Assembly: GCF_009709675.1 (NCBI RefSeq)
Contig: NZ_WMLB01000026.1
Coordinates: 19,889-83,888 of the forward strand
DNA from: Agromyces bracchium
Lineage (GTDB): Bacteria; Actinomycetota; Actinomycetes; Actinomycetales; Microbacteriaceae
Direction: 5' to 3'
Length of the DNA stretch: 64,000 nt
In this document: in pieces, positions 33,860-42,804 of the stretch
Numbering within the stretch: the stretch's first letter is position 1
Layout of the letters: each line of letters opens with the position of its first letter
Made by a program: the position numbers and the translations under genes
Notes under the pieces: model-generated
What the model saw: only the letters and a program-made list of their open reading frames with translations
What the model was told of the DNA's origin: nothing
Databases searched by the model: none

Positions 33860-34802
33860 GGTTCCGGATGTCGCGTGCGACCCAGTCCGCGACCGCGGCG
33901 ATCGTGCGCAACGCGCCCTCGTCGCCGGGATGGTCGATGTGCCCGTGGGCGGCGCCCGCCTCGATGCGGAGGTCGACGTCGACGCCCGCAGCGGCGAGCG
34001 TCTCGGCGAATCGCTCACCGGACGGGCGGAGTTCGTCCCGCTCGCACACCACGACGAGGGTGGGCGGGAAGCCGTGTCCGTCGCCGAGGCCGGCGAACGC
34101 GTGCGGGTCGGCGAGCGCGGCCTCGCTGCCGGCGTAGTTCAGGGCGAGCTGACCGTGCGGCGATGCGTGGTCCACGTCGGCGGAGGCCTCCGGACCGTTC
34201 GGGTGCAGCACGGGATAGACGAGCACGAGCCCGGCGGGCAGCGGCTCGCCCGCGTCGCGGAGGCGGGTCACCGCACCCGCCGTGAGCGCTCCGCCCGCAC
34301 TGGCGCCGCCGAGCACGAGCGACTCGGGCGCCACGCCGACGAGGTCGGCCGCGGCATCCGTCACGAACCGCCACGCCGCGAGGACGTCGTCGGACGGCAC
34401 GGGGAAGTGCACGTCGCCGAGGCACTTGGCGTAGTCGACCGAGACGACCGGGATGCCACGCGCGGCGAGTTCGCGCGCGACCCAGTTCGACTCGGGCATG
34501 TCGAGATGGCCGCCGATGAAGGCGCCGCCGTGCACCCACACCAGGGCGCGGCCGGTCGGCGTGGCGGAAGCGTCCCGGTGGACCCGGACGGGCACCGGGC
34601 CGTGCGGACCGTCGACCGACCGGTCCTCGGTCTCCACGCTCGCGAGGTGCGGGAATCGCCGCACCAGCGACGCCGTGTCGATCTCGGGCCGAGGGTCGGC
34701 AGGCTCGCCGTGTTCGGCCAGCCATCGGATGGCATCCGGCACCGGCATCCGCCGGAAGTCGGGGACGCCGGCGGTGTCCGCCTCGAGAGCGGCCTCGGTC
34801 AT
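33852..34802 (-). CDS. Alpha/beta hydrolase, HSL-type esterase
   Basis: A 316-residue serine esterase of the hormone-sensitive lipase group. The oxyanion motif HGGAFIGG is near 95-102, the nucleophile Ser is in LGGASAGGA, the acid Asp is in CERDELRPSGERF and the His in GAAHGHIDH. It could remove acetyl, malonyl or aromatic ester groups from plant glycosides. It is coupled by ATGA to the deglycosidase fusion upstream, which supports that role, though the acyl group is unknown. Confidence 0.9.
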   Translation of the reverse strand: MTEAALEADTAGVPDFRRMPVPDAIRWLAEHGEPADPRPEIDTASLVRRFPHLASVETEDRSVDGPHGPVPVRVHRDASATPTGRALVWVHGGAFIGGHLDMPESNWVARELAARGIPVVSVDYAKCLGDVHFPVPSDDVLAAWRFVTDAAADLVGVAPESLVLGGASAGGALTAGAVTRLRDAGEPLPAGLVLVYPVLHPNGPEASADVDHASPHGQLALNYAGSEAALADPHAFAGLGDGHGFPPTLVVVCERDELRPSGERFAETLAAAGVDVDLRIEAGAAHGHIDHPGDEGALRTIAAVADWVARDIRNHD

Positions 34803-36274
34803 GCCGGCTGCACCGCCCGCATGCTCGCGCGGATCAGGTCGTGCTGGCGGCGCACGAGCAGCAGCGGGTCGACCTCGCCGAGCTCGGCGAACGCGTGGCC
34901 CTCCCACTCGCTCGACCAGTAGCCGCGGTAGCCGCCGTCGACGAAGACGCGCACGAGCTCGGGGTAGTCGATCGCGGGCTCCTGGCCCTCGTCGTCGATG
35001 TCGTAGAACTTCGCGTGCACGTGCAGGATCTGCGGCATGATGTCGGCCCACTCGCGCGGGTCGATGTGGCCGTGCATGTTGAAGGCGAGGTGGGCGAACG
35101 ACCCGAGGCGCCCCGGGTCGAAGTCGCGGCCGCGGAGGTAGCCGATGAACTCCTCCTGCCGCTCGCGCATCGGCGCGTCGGTCGCCCAGATCGCCTGCAG
35201 GCGATCGAGGGCGTCGTCGTCGAGTCCCGCCCGGCGCACGGCGCGCAGCAGCGTCGGCGACATCGCGTGCATGGTCGAGGAGAAGTCGGCGACGAAGCCG
35301 AGCAATGGCGAGTCGAGCTCGGCGTAGGTCTCGCGGACCTTCAGGATCGGGTCGGCGTTCGGGCCGAGCGGCGCGTGGATCTCGTAGCCCAGCTTGAGGT
35401 CCAGCTCCTCGGCGACCGGAAGCAGCCGGCGCAGCAGCTCGGGCTTCGCCGACTGGATGCGCACGAGCGGGAAGCCGAGCTTCGCCGCGCCGCGGAAGAG
35501 CGTCTCGCTGAACTCGAACTCCTCGTCGGGCGTCATGTCGCGGTCGCGACGGCGGCCCATGTCGAGGTTCGCGCCGAACGAGCTGGCGTCGAACCCGTGG
35601 CGGTCGAACGCGTTGCGCCACGTGCGCACGAACTCGTCGGAGACGACCGGGTAGGTCGGCAGCACCTGCGAGGCCACGATCTCGATGCCGGGGCCGATGC
35701 CGAGCTCCGCGACCCGGTCGAGCAGCCCGTCGAAGTCGTACCAGCCCGCGCGGAACTCCGCGCTCGCGGAGTAGAGCGTGAGGCCGAGCTTGAACGGGTC
35801 GGCGTCCGTCGCGGGCGGCGGCGGCGCGACATCCGTCACCGTCGCTGGCGCCGGCGCGTCGCGGTCGGTGGCCGTCAGCGTCAGGGTCTGGCGCACGACG
35901 TTGGGCACGTACATGCCCGGCCCGCCGTCGGCGCCGGGCGCGATCTGCATGTACGGCAGGCGCAGCTCGCCGAACACCTCGACGTCGTGCGTCTCGCCGA
36001 GCGCAAACGGCTCGGCGCGCTTCGCGATGAGCAGCGGGTGCGCCTGCAGGTACCAGAGCACCTCGGTCTGCTCGGGCAGCTCCTCGAGCGCATACCGTAC
36101 GCCGCCCAGCTCGAACGCGAGGTCGCCCGCGGGCACCTCCTCGCCGTCGACCGTGAGGCGCAGCGTCGACACCGACGACAGCCAGAGGCTGCGGTACCAC
36201 GGCAGCGTGAGCGAGAGGGCGAGGCCCTCGGGGTGGGTGCGCAGGCTGTCGGCTTGGATGAGTCCGTTCGGCAT
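34799..36274 (-). CDS. Single-chain C-glycoside deglycosidase: beta (DUF6379) domain fused to alpha TIM barrel (fusion 1)
   Basis: A 491-residue protein joining two subunits that are separate elsewhere in this locus. Residues 1-135 are beta-like, with SLTLPWYRSLWLSSV (21-35) and YMQIAPGADGGPGMY (108-122). A Pro/Ala/Thr linker at 138-158 follows. Residues 160-491 are alpha-like, with NLDMGRRRDRDMTPDEE (236-252) and putative metal ligands E298, D330, H420 and E456. Both parts resemble the separate genes at 15907 and 17132. The reaction expected is release of the aglycone from a 3-keto-C-glycoside. It is followed, with ATGA coupling, by an esterase gene. Confidence 0.85.
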   Translation of the reverse strand: MPNGLIQADSLRTHPEGLALSLTLPWYRSLWLSSVSTLRLTVDGEEVPAGDLAFELGGVRYALEELPEQTEVLWYLQAHPLLIAKRAEPFALGETHDVEVFGELRLPYMQIAPGADGGPGMYVPNVVRQTLTLTATDRDAPAPATVTDVAPPPPATDADPFKLGLTLYSASAEFRAGWYDFDGLLDRVAELGIGPGIEIVASQVLPTYPVVSDEFVRTWRNAFDRHGFDASSFGANLDMGRRRDRDMTPDEEFEFSETLFRGAAKLGFPLVRIQSAKPELLRRLLPVAEELDLKLGYEIHAPLGPNADPILKVRETYAELDSPLLGFVADFSSTMHAMSPTLLRAVRRAGLDDDALDRLQAIWATDAPMRERQEEFIGYLRGRDFDPGRLGSFAHLAFNMHGHIDPREWADIMPQILHVHAKFYDIDDEGQEPAIDYPELVRVFVDGGYRGYWSSEWEGHAFAELGEVDPLLLVRRQHDLIRASMRAVQPA

Positions 36275-36328
36275 GGTTCCTGTCCTGTCCTGGGTGGTCC
36301 TGAATGGCGGTCGAGCGGATGCCGCGGC

Positions 36329-37630
36329 TCAGAGCCCCGCGGCGATGCGGCGGATGAGCGAGTGCTGGCGGCGCACCTGTTCGATGGCGCGCCACGGCTC
36401 GCGCTCGCCCTCGTACTCGCTCGAGAGGTAGCCCGTGTAACCGGCGTCCGTCAGCGCGCGGAGGACCGGCTCCCACGGGATCTGCTGGTCCTCCTGGTGC
36501 TCGTCGATGTCGTGGAACTTCGCCTGGATGAAGACGACGTACTTCGCGATGTCGGCGATGTCGGCGGGGTCGACGCCGATGCCGTCGAGGAAGGCCGGGC
36601 GCTGCCCCGGCAGCTCGCCGGGGCGCAGCGGGATGGGGCGATCCTGGAAGATGCCCGTGTCGAGCAGCAGGCCGAAATGCTTCGTGCCGGTGCGCTCGAT
36701 GAGGTCGATGTAGTCGTCGACGACGGGGTGCTTGATCGGCGTCGGCGAGTGGATCTCCGGGCAGATCACGACGTCGAGCTCGGCGGCGAGGTCGAGCGAG
36801 CGCTCGACGGACTCGGTCCAGATCGGGTCGGGCACGAGATCGCTCGAGACGACGCCGATCTTCGGCCGGACGAACCGGAAGCCGAGGCGCTTGGCGAGCC
36901 GCAGGTCCCGCTGCAGCATGCCGGCGCCCTCCTCGGCGGTGAGCCGGCGCGCGTTCGGCCCGCTCGAGTGCAGGCGCGTGTCGATCCACGAGCCGTAATT
37001 GGTCGGCTCGAGGCCGTACTGGTCGAGCAACGCGAACCAGCGGTCGATCCACTCGGTCGTCGGTTCCGGATACCGCTCGATGTGGCCCTCGCCGAGGATC
37101 TCGACGCCGGTCGCCCCGACGTCGGCGACGTGGGCGAGCGCGGTGTCGAGGTCGAGCACGGTGCCGTAGTCGGTCATGTAGCTGTAGAGCGAAACGCCGT
37201 ACTGGAAGGCCCCGCCGTCACCCTCCGGCGTCAGCGTGATGTGCCGCGAGACGCGGTACGTGCTCGGCTGGTGCTCCTCCGGGATGTACGACATCCGGAG
37301 CCGCAGCTCGATCGAGACCTCGTGCGTGCCCTGCGGGAGCCCGCCGTCGAACGGCACGGTGACGACCGCGGCCTCCTCGAGCGGCCAGCGCACGCCGTCG
37401 ACGTCCCAGAGCTCGGCGAGCGTGTAGGTGCGCCCGCCGAAGGTCCAGCGGGGCACCTCCGGCCCGACGTCGACGAGGTCGCCGACGCGCACCGCGATGC
37501 CATCGATGAGGGACGCCGCCATTCCGCGGTACGACGGCATCCGCACGCAGAACTGGAAGCCGGTGACCCGGTCGCCCTCGCGGACGTTCCGAAAGCCGGT
37601 GGACTGGATGAGGTCTCGCTCGAGCAGCAT
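36329..37630 (-). CDS. Second beta-alpha fusion of deglycosidase type, with an altered metal site (fusion 2)
   Basis: A 433-residue protein. Residues 1-135 resemble the beta fold, with VRMPSYRGMAAS (29-40) in place of LPWYRSLWLS. After a very short joint (136-141), residues 142-433 form an isomerase-like TIM barrel. Candidate ligands E292, D324 and E405 are kept, but the His of HVHAKFYDID is Gln369 in FIQAKFHDID, with a His shifted to 373. So metal binding or chemistry may differ from fusion 1. It lies between the second GMC oxidase (31 bp gap) and fusion 1 (54 bp gap) in one transcription unit. Confidence 0.78.
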   Translation of the reverse strand: MLLERDLIQSTGFRNVREGDRVTGFQFCVRMPSYRGMAASLIDGIAVRVGDLVDVGPEVPRWTFGGRTYTLAELWDVDGVRWPLEEAAVVTVPFDGGLPQGTHEVSIELRLRMSYIPEEHQPSTYRVSRHITLTPEGDGGAFQYGVSLYSYMTDYGTVLDLDTALAHVADVGATGVEILGEGHIERYPEPTTEWIDRWFALLDQYGLEPTNYGSWIDTRLHSSGPNARRLTAEEGAGMLQRDLRLAKRLGFRFVRPKIGVVSSDLVPDPIWTESVERSLDLAAELDVVICPEIHSPTPIKHPVVDDYIDLIERTGTKHFGLLLDTGIFQDRPIPLRPGELPGQRPAFLDGIGVDPADIADIAKYVVFIQAKFHDIDEHQEDQQIPWEPVLRALTDAGYTGYLSSEYEGEREPWRAIEQVRRQHSLIRRIAAGL

Positions 37631-37661
37631 CGTCGCTCTCTCTCGTTCTCGATGGGTCGGG

Positions 37662-39257
37662 TCAGGCGGTGACGGATGCCGCGGTGCGGGCCGACAGACC
37701 CTCGACGGCCTTCCGCGCCCCGCGGACGGCGATCGCGACGCTCATGAGCGTCGGGTTCATGGCCGTCGCGGTCGGGATCAGGGCGTTGCCGCCGACGACG
37801 AGGCCGTCGACGCCCCACACGCGCGACCACGGGTCGGCCACCGACGTGCCGTCGTCGGCCGCCCCCATCCGCATCGTGCCCTGGTAGTGCAGGCTCGAGC
37901 CGTTGGGCATGAGTCGTGGCTCGGCGACGAACGTGCCGAGCGCCTCGCCGGCTCGTCGCAGCCGGTCGGTGGCGGCGTCGATCTCAGCGTGCTCGCGGTC
38001 GGTGAGCTCGTACTCGATCGTCATGTTCGGGAAGCCGCGGTAGTCGAGCTCCGCGTCGTCGAAGGTGACGGCGTCCTCGTATCGAGGGAACTTGCGCATG
38101 CCGTAGCCCATGTTGACGTACCCCCACCGGTTCGTCGCGAGCGGGTGCTCCGGGTCCATGGGGAACGGCGTGGTCTCGGAGTACATGACCTGGAGCGAAT
38201 ACGGGTGGTCGGGCTCCGAGAAGGGGATCCGGTTCACGGCCGCGACGGGGTCGGCGGCGTTGGTCGCGCGGCGGGCGAGCTCGGCGTCGAGTTCGTCCTC
38301 GGTCGCGTACCGCGCCATCCGCTCGCCGTCGAGTGCGACGGTCGAGATGACGACGGGGTGCTCGGTGAGGTAGTGGCCGAGCGCCGTCGGGCGGATGCCG
38401 GACGCCCAGAGCAGCTGCGGCGAACGGAACGCGTCGGCGGCCACGACCACGAGGTCGGCGGGCACGAACGCGGTCTCCCGGGTACGGAGGTCCTCGACCG
38501 TGACGCCCGTGGCGCGGTCGCCCTCGCGCTCGACGCGGCGCACGAGCGACAGGTCGCGCAGCTCGAACCGATCGGCGAGCGGGTCGCCCGGCTCGATGAG
38601 CGGGCCGAGCACGGCGTCGGCGCCGGCCCAGCGCATGGTGCCGTCGGGCTGGGGGTCGCCTGCGACGGGCAGCGTGCTCGGGCCGTAGCCGTCCGGCAGT
38701 TCGGCCTCGAACTCCTCCGAGAGCAGCGAGCGGATGCCGCGGCCGACGGCCGAGTCCGCGAATGCGGCGCTCTGCGCGTGCAGCAGCCCCTCGGCCGTCC
38801 GGATGAGGTCGTCCCACTCGTCGTCGGCGATGAAGTCGACCTTCTCGCTGAACGCCGGACGCGGGATGGCGCAGGTCCAGTGCGCGCCCTGCCCGCCGAC
38901 GTTCGTGGCACCGGCCGCGGCCGGGAAGGTGGGCGCGTGGGCCGAGCCGTCGCCGCCGAAGTCGAACAGGTGCGTGCCCTGGCGGGCCGTGAACATGCCC
39001 TCGACGACCGTGGCGGCCGGGATGCCCAGCGACTCGCGGTGGTCGCCGGCCTGCGGGCCCTGCGACAGCTCGCGGGCACGGGCCTTCTCGTCGGGGTCGG
39101 CGATGTTGCGGACGCTCTCACCTGGGCGTGCGGTCAACTGCGGGCCCGCCTCGAACATGATCACGCGTGCATCGGGCAGCCCCTCGAGCAGGAGGCGTGC
39201 GTAGGCGGAGCCGATCGGTCCGCTGCCGACGACGGCGATGGTGGGGTGGTGCGACAT
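37662..39257 (-). CDS. GMC-family FAD oxidoreductase, pyranose oxidase / C-glycoside 3-oxidase-like (copy 2)
   Basis: A 531-residue flavoenzyme. The FAD motif is IAVVGSGPIGSAYAR (7-21). GGQGAHWTCAIPRP (121-134) is closer to the pyranose oxidase STHWTC segment than copy 1 is. The catalytic pair is H457 (LHYQGTMRMG) and N501 (AMNPTLMS). The ATG at 39257 follows a GAGGAG site. It is probably the C3 oxidase feeding the two deglycosidase fusions directly downstream, in the manner of CarA. Copies 1 and 2 differ in the middle substrate domain, suggesting different glycosides. Confidence 0.87.
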   Translation of the reverse strand: MSHHPTIAVVGSGPIGSAYARLLLEGLPDARVIMFEAGPQLTARPGESVRNIADPDEKARARELSQGPQAGDHRESLGIPAATVVEGMFTARQGTHLFDFGGDGSAHAPTFPAAAGATNVGGQGAHWTCAIPRPAFSEKVDFIADDEWDDLIRTAEGLLHAQSAAFADSAVGRGIRSLLSEEFEAELPDGYGPSTLPVAGDPQPDGTMRWAGADAVLGPLIEPGDPLADRFELRDLSLVRRVEREGDRATGVTVEDLRTRETAFVPADLVVVAADAFRSPQLLWASGIRPTALGHYLTEHPVVISTVALDGERMARYATEDELDAELARRATNAADPVAAVNRIPFSEPDHPYSLQVMYSETTPFPMDPEHPLATNRWGYVNMGYGMRKFPRYEDAVTFDDAELDYRGFPNMTIEYELTDREHAEIDAATDRLRRAGEALGTFVAEPRLMPNGSSLHYQGTMRMGAADDGTSVADPWSRVWGVDGLVVGGNALIPTATAMNPTLMSVAIAVRGARKAVEGLSARTAASVTA

Positions 39258-39277
39258 GTGCGTCTCCTCTTCGAGTC

Positions 39278-40771
39278 TCACGCGGTGGCGGGTTCGGTGA
39301 CGGGTTCGGTGGTGGAGGTCACCGGCTCGTCGGAGAGCCGGCCGGGGGGAAGCAGGATCGCCGCGATGACCCCGACCGCATACGTGATCGCGAGCGCGGC
39401 GAACACGGGGACGAAGACGTCGCCGTAGATCTGCGCGACCTCGCCCTGGATGACGGGCGCGGCGCCGTGGACGGCATCCGGGGTCAGCGATGAGGCATCG
39501 AGCGTCGCGGGCAGCCTGGCGGCGACGCCTGCGCCGATCACCCCGCCGATCACGGCGGTGCCGAGCGTCGAGCCCATCTGTCGGACGAGGTTCGTGGTGG
39601 CGGTGATCGTGCCGGTCTCGTTGCGCGGCACGGCGCCCTGGACGACGGCGATGACGAGGCTCATGAAGGACCCGGTTCCGATGCCGACCAGGAACATGAC
39701 GACCATCGGCACCCAGAGCGGCGTACCGACCGGCAGCAGCGCCATCACGAACAGGCCGGCCGCGGCGAGGCTCGTGCCGAAGATCGTGTACCCGCGGTAG
39801 CGACCGGTGCGGCTCGCGAGCCATCCGGTGCCGAGGTTCGACACGAGCATGCCGAACACCGTCGCGATGGGGACGAAGCCCGACACGGTGGCACTCGTGC
39901 GATACGCCATCTGGAAGTAGGTGGGCAGGTAGGCCGTCACCGAGAACAGGCCGATGCCGATGATCGCCGACAGCGCGATGCCGGCGGCGACGGTGCGGTT
40001 CGCGAAGAAGCCGAGGGGGACGATGGGCTCGGTCGCACGGACCTCGATCAGGAAGAACGCGGCGAGGGCGATGCCGCCGAACGCGAAGGCCACGACCGCG
40101 GCCAGCGCCGACCCGGGATCGCCGACCCAGGTCACCCCGAGCACGAGCGCGACGAGTGCGAGCGTGAACGCGATGGCGCCGGCGAGGTCGAATCGCCGTG
40201 GCGTCGTCTCCACGTGCGGGATCGCGAACACGGCGAGCGCGAGTGCGACCACCCCGAACGGCAGGTTGATCCAGAAGACCCACGACCATCCGAGGTAGTC
40301 GGTGATCAGGCCGCCGAGGACGGGGCCGACGAGGATCGCGATCGGGAAGGCGGCGCCGATGATGCTCATGTAGCGCGGACGCTGGCGAGGCGTCGTGACG
40401 TGGGCGATGATCGTCTGCGACATCAGCTGGATGCCGGCTGAGCTCATGCCCTGCGCGATGCGCGCGATCACGAGCTGGGTCATGTCCTGCGCGAACCCGC
40501 AGGCGAGGGATGCCGCGAGGAAGACGACCACGGAGATCAGGAACACCAGGCGCGGCCCGACGAGGTCGCCGAGCTTGCCGAGGACGGGCAGCAGGACGGT
40601 GCTCGCGAGCGTGTAGCCGACGACCACCCAGCTCATGTGCTCGAGCGCACCGAGTTCGCCGGCGACGGTGGCGAGCGAGGTCGCCACGATCGTGTGGTCG
40701 AGTGCGCCGAGGAAGGCGACGGTCAGGAGCGAGGCGACGAGGAGCCGAAGGCGGAGCGGAGAGAGCGACAT
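39278..40771 (-). CDS. MFS transporter, DHA2 (14-TMS, EmrB/QacA-like) family
   Basis: A 497-residue membrane protein with about 14 hydrophobic segments. The family motif LGALDHTIVATSLATVAGEL is near 21-40, GKLGDLVGPRLVF lies in the first cytoplasmic loop, and WVFWINLPFGV is typical of DHA2 proteins. The family exports drugs or organic compounds by proton exchange. Here it is 20 bp upstream of the GMC oxidase gene, so it may move a phenolic aglycone or glycoside. An inverted repeat at 40886-40910 lies upstream of its start. Confidence 0.92.
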   Translation of the reverse strand: MSLSPLRLRLLVASLLTVAFLGALDHTIVATSLATVAGELGALEHMSWVVVGYTLASTVLLPVLGKLGDLVGPRLVFLISVVVFLAASLACGFAQDMTQLVIARIAQGMSSAGIQLMSQTIIAHVTTPRQRPRYMSIIGAAFPIAILVGPVLGGLITDYLGWSWVFWINLPFGVVALALAVFAIPHVETTPRRFDLAGAIAFTLALVALVLGVTWVGDPGSALAAVVAFAFGGIALAAFFLIEVRATEPIVPLGFFANRTVAAGIALSAIIGIGLFSVTAYLPTYFQMAYRTSATVSGFVPIATVFGMLVSNLGTGWLASRTGRYRGYTIFGTSLAAAGLFVMALLPVGTPLWVPMVVMFLVGIGTGSFMSLVIAVVQGAVPRNETGTITATTNLVRQMGSTLGTAVIGGVIGAGVAARLPATLDASSLTPDAVHGAAPVIQGEVAQIYGDVFVPVFAALAITYAVGVIAAILLPPGRLSDEPVTSTTEPVTEPATA

Positions 40772-40885
40772 TCGTGGAGTGCCCGAACGATCGGGCTGTC
40801 GACGCGACCGGGTGTGCCCTCGCCCGCGGCGTCACGGCGAGGATCGGATCTGCGAGGATCCCAACGTCATGTCGATTCTAGGCGG

Positions 40886-40910
40886 TCTTTAGTCGAAAAT
40901 CAACTAAAGA
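40886..40910. promoter_or_regulatory. Inverted repeat upstream of the MFS gene (repressor operator candidate)
   Basis: Perfect 8-bp arms TCTTTAGT (40886-40893) and ACTAAAGA (40903-40910) flank a 9-bp AT-rich centre, CGAAAATCA. The 25-bp AT-rich site lies 115 bp upstream of the MFS start and overlaps the stop codon of the preceding gene. Its shape suits a MarR- or TetR-type dimer; no such gene is in the window. Confidence 0.5.
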
Positions 40911-41701
40911 TCGATGTCGCGACTGCGGAGCACATCCGCCGCGGCCTCCGCGTCGTGCAGCAGGTCGACCAAGTCCGACGTCGACGAGCCCTCCGCGATC
41001 GCGTCGAGCGTGCGACGGAGGGCCGCGCGATCACCGGACTCGAACCGCGTCGGTGCGACGAGACGACCTCCAACACTGGCGGTCGTGAGTTCGATTCGAT
41101 CGAGCATCCCGTCGAGCGCGATCTCCGTGGTCGTCTCTCCCAGCCCTCGCACCCGCAGCAGGTCGTCCGCGGCGGGCGTCCGGATCGCCGACAGCGTTCC
41201 GATGACACGGCCATCCGTGCTCAGCAGCGCCGTGACCGCGCGTGGTGAGCTCGAACCCCCGGTGGCGGCAACCTCCACCGGTGACCCGACCAGCTCGCGC
41301 ACCCATCCGATCGCGTCCCGGACGACGGCGGGCTGACGCGGTCGGTCGGCGCGACATTCGGCGACCGTCACGCGAGGTGCGGTCCCGCCGCGAGCACCGA
41401 GCGCGTCGTCGACGAGATCTCGATGCAATCGTCCGCGATGGACGAGCACCGGCGTACCGGTGCCGGTGCCGGCGCCGAGCCGCGCGACCGGACCGGGAGG
41501 GGTGGAGCCGGGTTCGGTGACCAGGACCGCCCGCGCGCCGTCCCGGATCGCCTCCCCTACGACGTCCCACCACGCGCCGGCGCCGTCGACCATCACGATC
41601 GCACCGGCCGCGCGATCGCTCGGCACTGCACGCTCGGGCAGGCCGGCGATCGCCACACGATGAGCCGGAGTTGTCGCGAGGACCGGGATACGGGCCGTCA
41701 T
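40904..41701 (-). CDS. Hypothetical protein coupled to a Gfo/Idh/MocA oxidoreductase gene
   Basis: A 265-residue protein that I do not recognise. It begins with a beta-prone stretch (RIPVLATTPAHRVAIAGLP) and has an AIVMVDGAGAWWDVV segment. Its second half (about 120-265: AIGWVRELVGSPVEVAATGG, ALLSTDGRVIGTLSAIR, TEIALDGMLDRIELT) resembles the C-terminal substrate domain of Gfo/Idh/MocA enzymes, without their nucleotide-binding motif. It overlaps the oxidoreductase gene upstream by ATGA, so it is probably a partner or degenerate paralogue forming a heteromer. No signal peptide or membrane segment is seen. Confidence 0.7.
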   Translation of the reverse strand: MTARIPVLATTPAHRVAIAGLPERAVPSDRAAGAIVMVDGAGAWWDVVGEAIRDGARAVLVTEPGSTPPGPVARLGAGTGTGTPVLVHRGRLHRDLVDDALGARGGTAPRVTVAECRADRPRQPAVVRDAIGWVRELVGSPVEVAATGGSSSPRAVTALLSTDGRVIGTLSAIRTPAADDLLRVRGLGETTTEIALDGMLDRIELTTASVGGRLVAPTRFESGDRAALRRTLDAIAEGSSTSDLVDLLHDAEAAADVLRSRDIDL

Positions 41702-42741
41702 GTCGATGCTCCTGACCGGACCGTCTCGGCGGCCGCGTCGGCGAGCGCGATCGCGAACAGCGCGTCGTCGAGGAGCTCGTGGTACTCGGTCGTGGCCGCG
41801 CCGTCGAGCAGGTCGGCCAGTGCGAGCCACTCGGCGAGGTAGCCGTCCGCACGATCGCGACGGTACGTGGTCGTGCGCCCCTCCCCGAGTCGGACGCGGA
41901 TGTCGGCACTCCCCGAGTGCACGAACGCCGGCGGGAACTCGACGTCCAGCCGGTCGTCGTCGGTGTCGACCGTCAGCCGCCAGACCGGGTCCGGACCGTC
42001 GGGGAGCATGACGGCCGTCAGCAGGATCGGGACGCCGCCGGAGCGGAAGCCGACGGCGTATCCGATGGGCGGCACGGGGGCGGCGAAGTCCACGCGTTCG
42101 AACCCGGGCGCAAGGTCCCGGATCGCGGGGAGGTCGTGTATCGCGAGGCCGAGCAGGAGCTGCCGGACCACCGAGGCCGCCACGTCGGGATCGGCGAGGT
42201 CGGGGGCGCCGCCGCGACTCGTTCCGCCGACGTCGGGGAGCTCGGTGACGGCGGCGTGGAAGCGCCCGTTCGGCGGAAGCGCGACGGAGGCCGAGACCGC
42301 CCGGACGCTCGACTGCCGGGACACGAGATGACGCTTGGCCCGCGCCCACGCCGGGTCGTAGAGGTGGTTGCTCGCGACCACGAGCGGAATCCCCGCGTCC
42401 ATGCAGGTCTCGACGATCTCGGCGGCATCCGATGCCGTCGTCGCGAGCGGCTTCTCGCACAGGATGGCTCGCACGCCCGCCGCAACCGCCGCGCGGACCT
42501 GCGCGGCGTGCTGGTCGGGTGGGCTGCAGATCGCCACGACGTCCACGGCGGGGTCGGCGAGCAGGGCCGAGTCTCCCACGGACGCCGCCGCGCCGATTCG
42601 CGAGGCGAGCGCAGCAGCCCGACCGGAGCCGGAGTCGCTGACGTGCACGACGGCGAACCGATCGGAGAGGCGCTCGAGCGTCGGCAGGTGCAACGCCGAC
42701 GCGCCTGGACCTGCGCCGATCACGCCGACACCCCACACCAT
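41698..42741 (-). CDS. Gfo/Idh/MocA family oxidoreductase (divergent copy)
   Basis: A 347-residue protein with an N-terminal Rossmann motif GVGVIGAGPGASALHLPTL (4-22), then CSPPDQHAAQVRAAVAAG and CEKPLATTASDAAEIV. I chose ATG 42741 because GGGGAG lies upstream; a longer start at 42777 reads through the promoter region. It is the first gene of the second minus-strand array and divergent from the ROK repressor gene. The role is likely oxidation or reduction of a keto-sugar, perhaps with the coupled 40904-41701 protein. Confidence 0.85.
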   Translation of the reverse strand: MVWGVGVIGAGPGASALHLPTLERLSDRFAVVHVSDSGSGRAAALASRIGAAASVGDSALLADPAVDVVAICSPPDQHAAQVRAAVAAGVRAILCEKPLATTASDAAEIVETCMDAGIPLVVASNHLYDPAWARAKRHLVSRQSSVRAVSASVALPPNGRFHAAVTELPDVGGTSRGGAPDLADPDVAASVVRQLLLGLAIHDLPAIRDLAPGFERVDFAAPVPPIGYAVGFRSGGVPILLTAVMLPDGPDPVWRLTVDTDDDRLDVEFPPAFVHSGSADIRVRLGEGRTTTYRRDRADGYLAEWLALADLLDGAATTEYHELLDDALFAIALADAAAETVRSGAST

Positions 42742-42804
42742 CGCCGCTCCCCCTGCCCTCGAGCACTTTCGCGGCAACTATACAAAAGTTGGCGCGACTT
42801 CTGT

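Noticed and set aside
34810..37052. Very long minus-strand frame joined to the esterase gene, without stops
   Set aside because: The part above 34802 is an out-of-frame reading of the two fusion genes, Arg/Ala/Pro-rich as expected for a shifted frame in GC-rich DNA.
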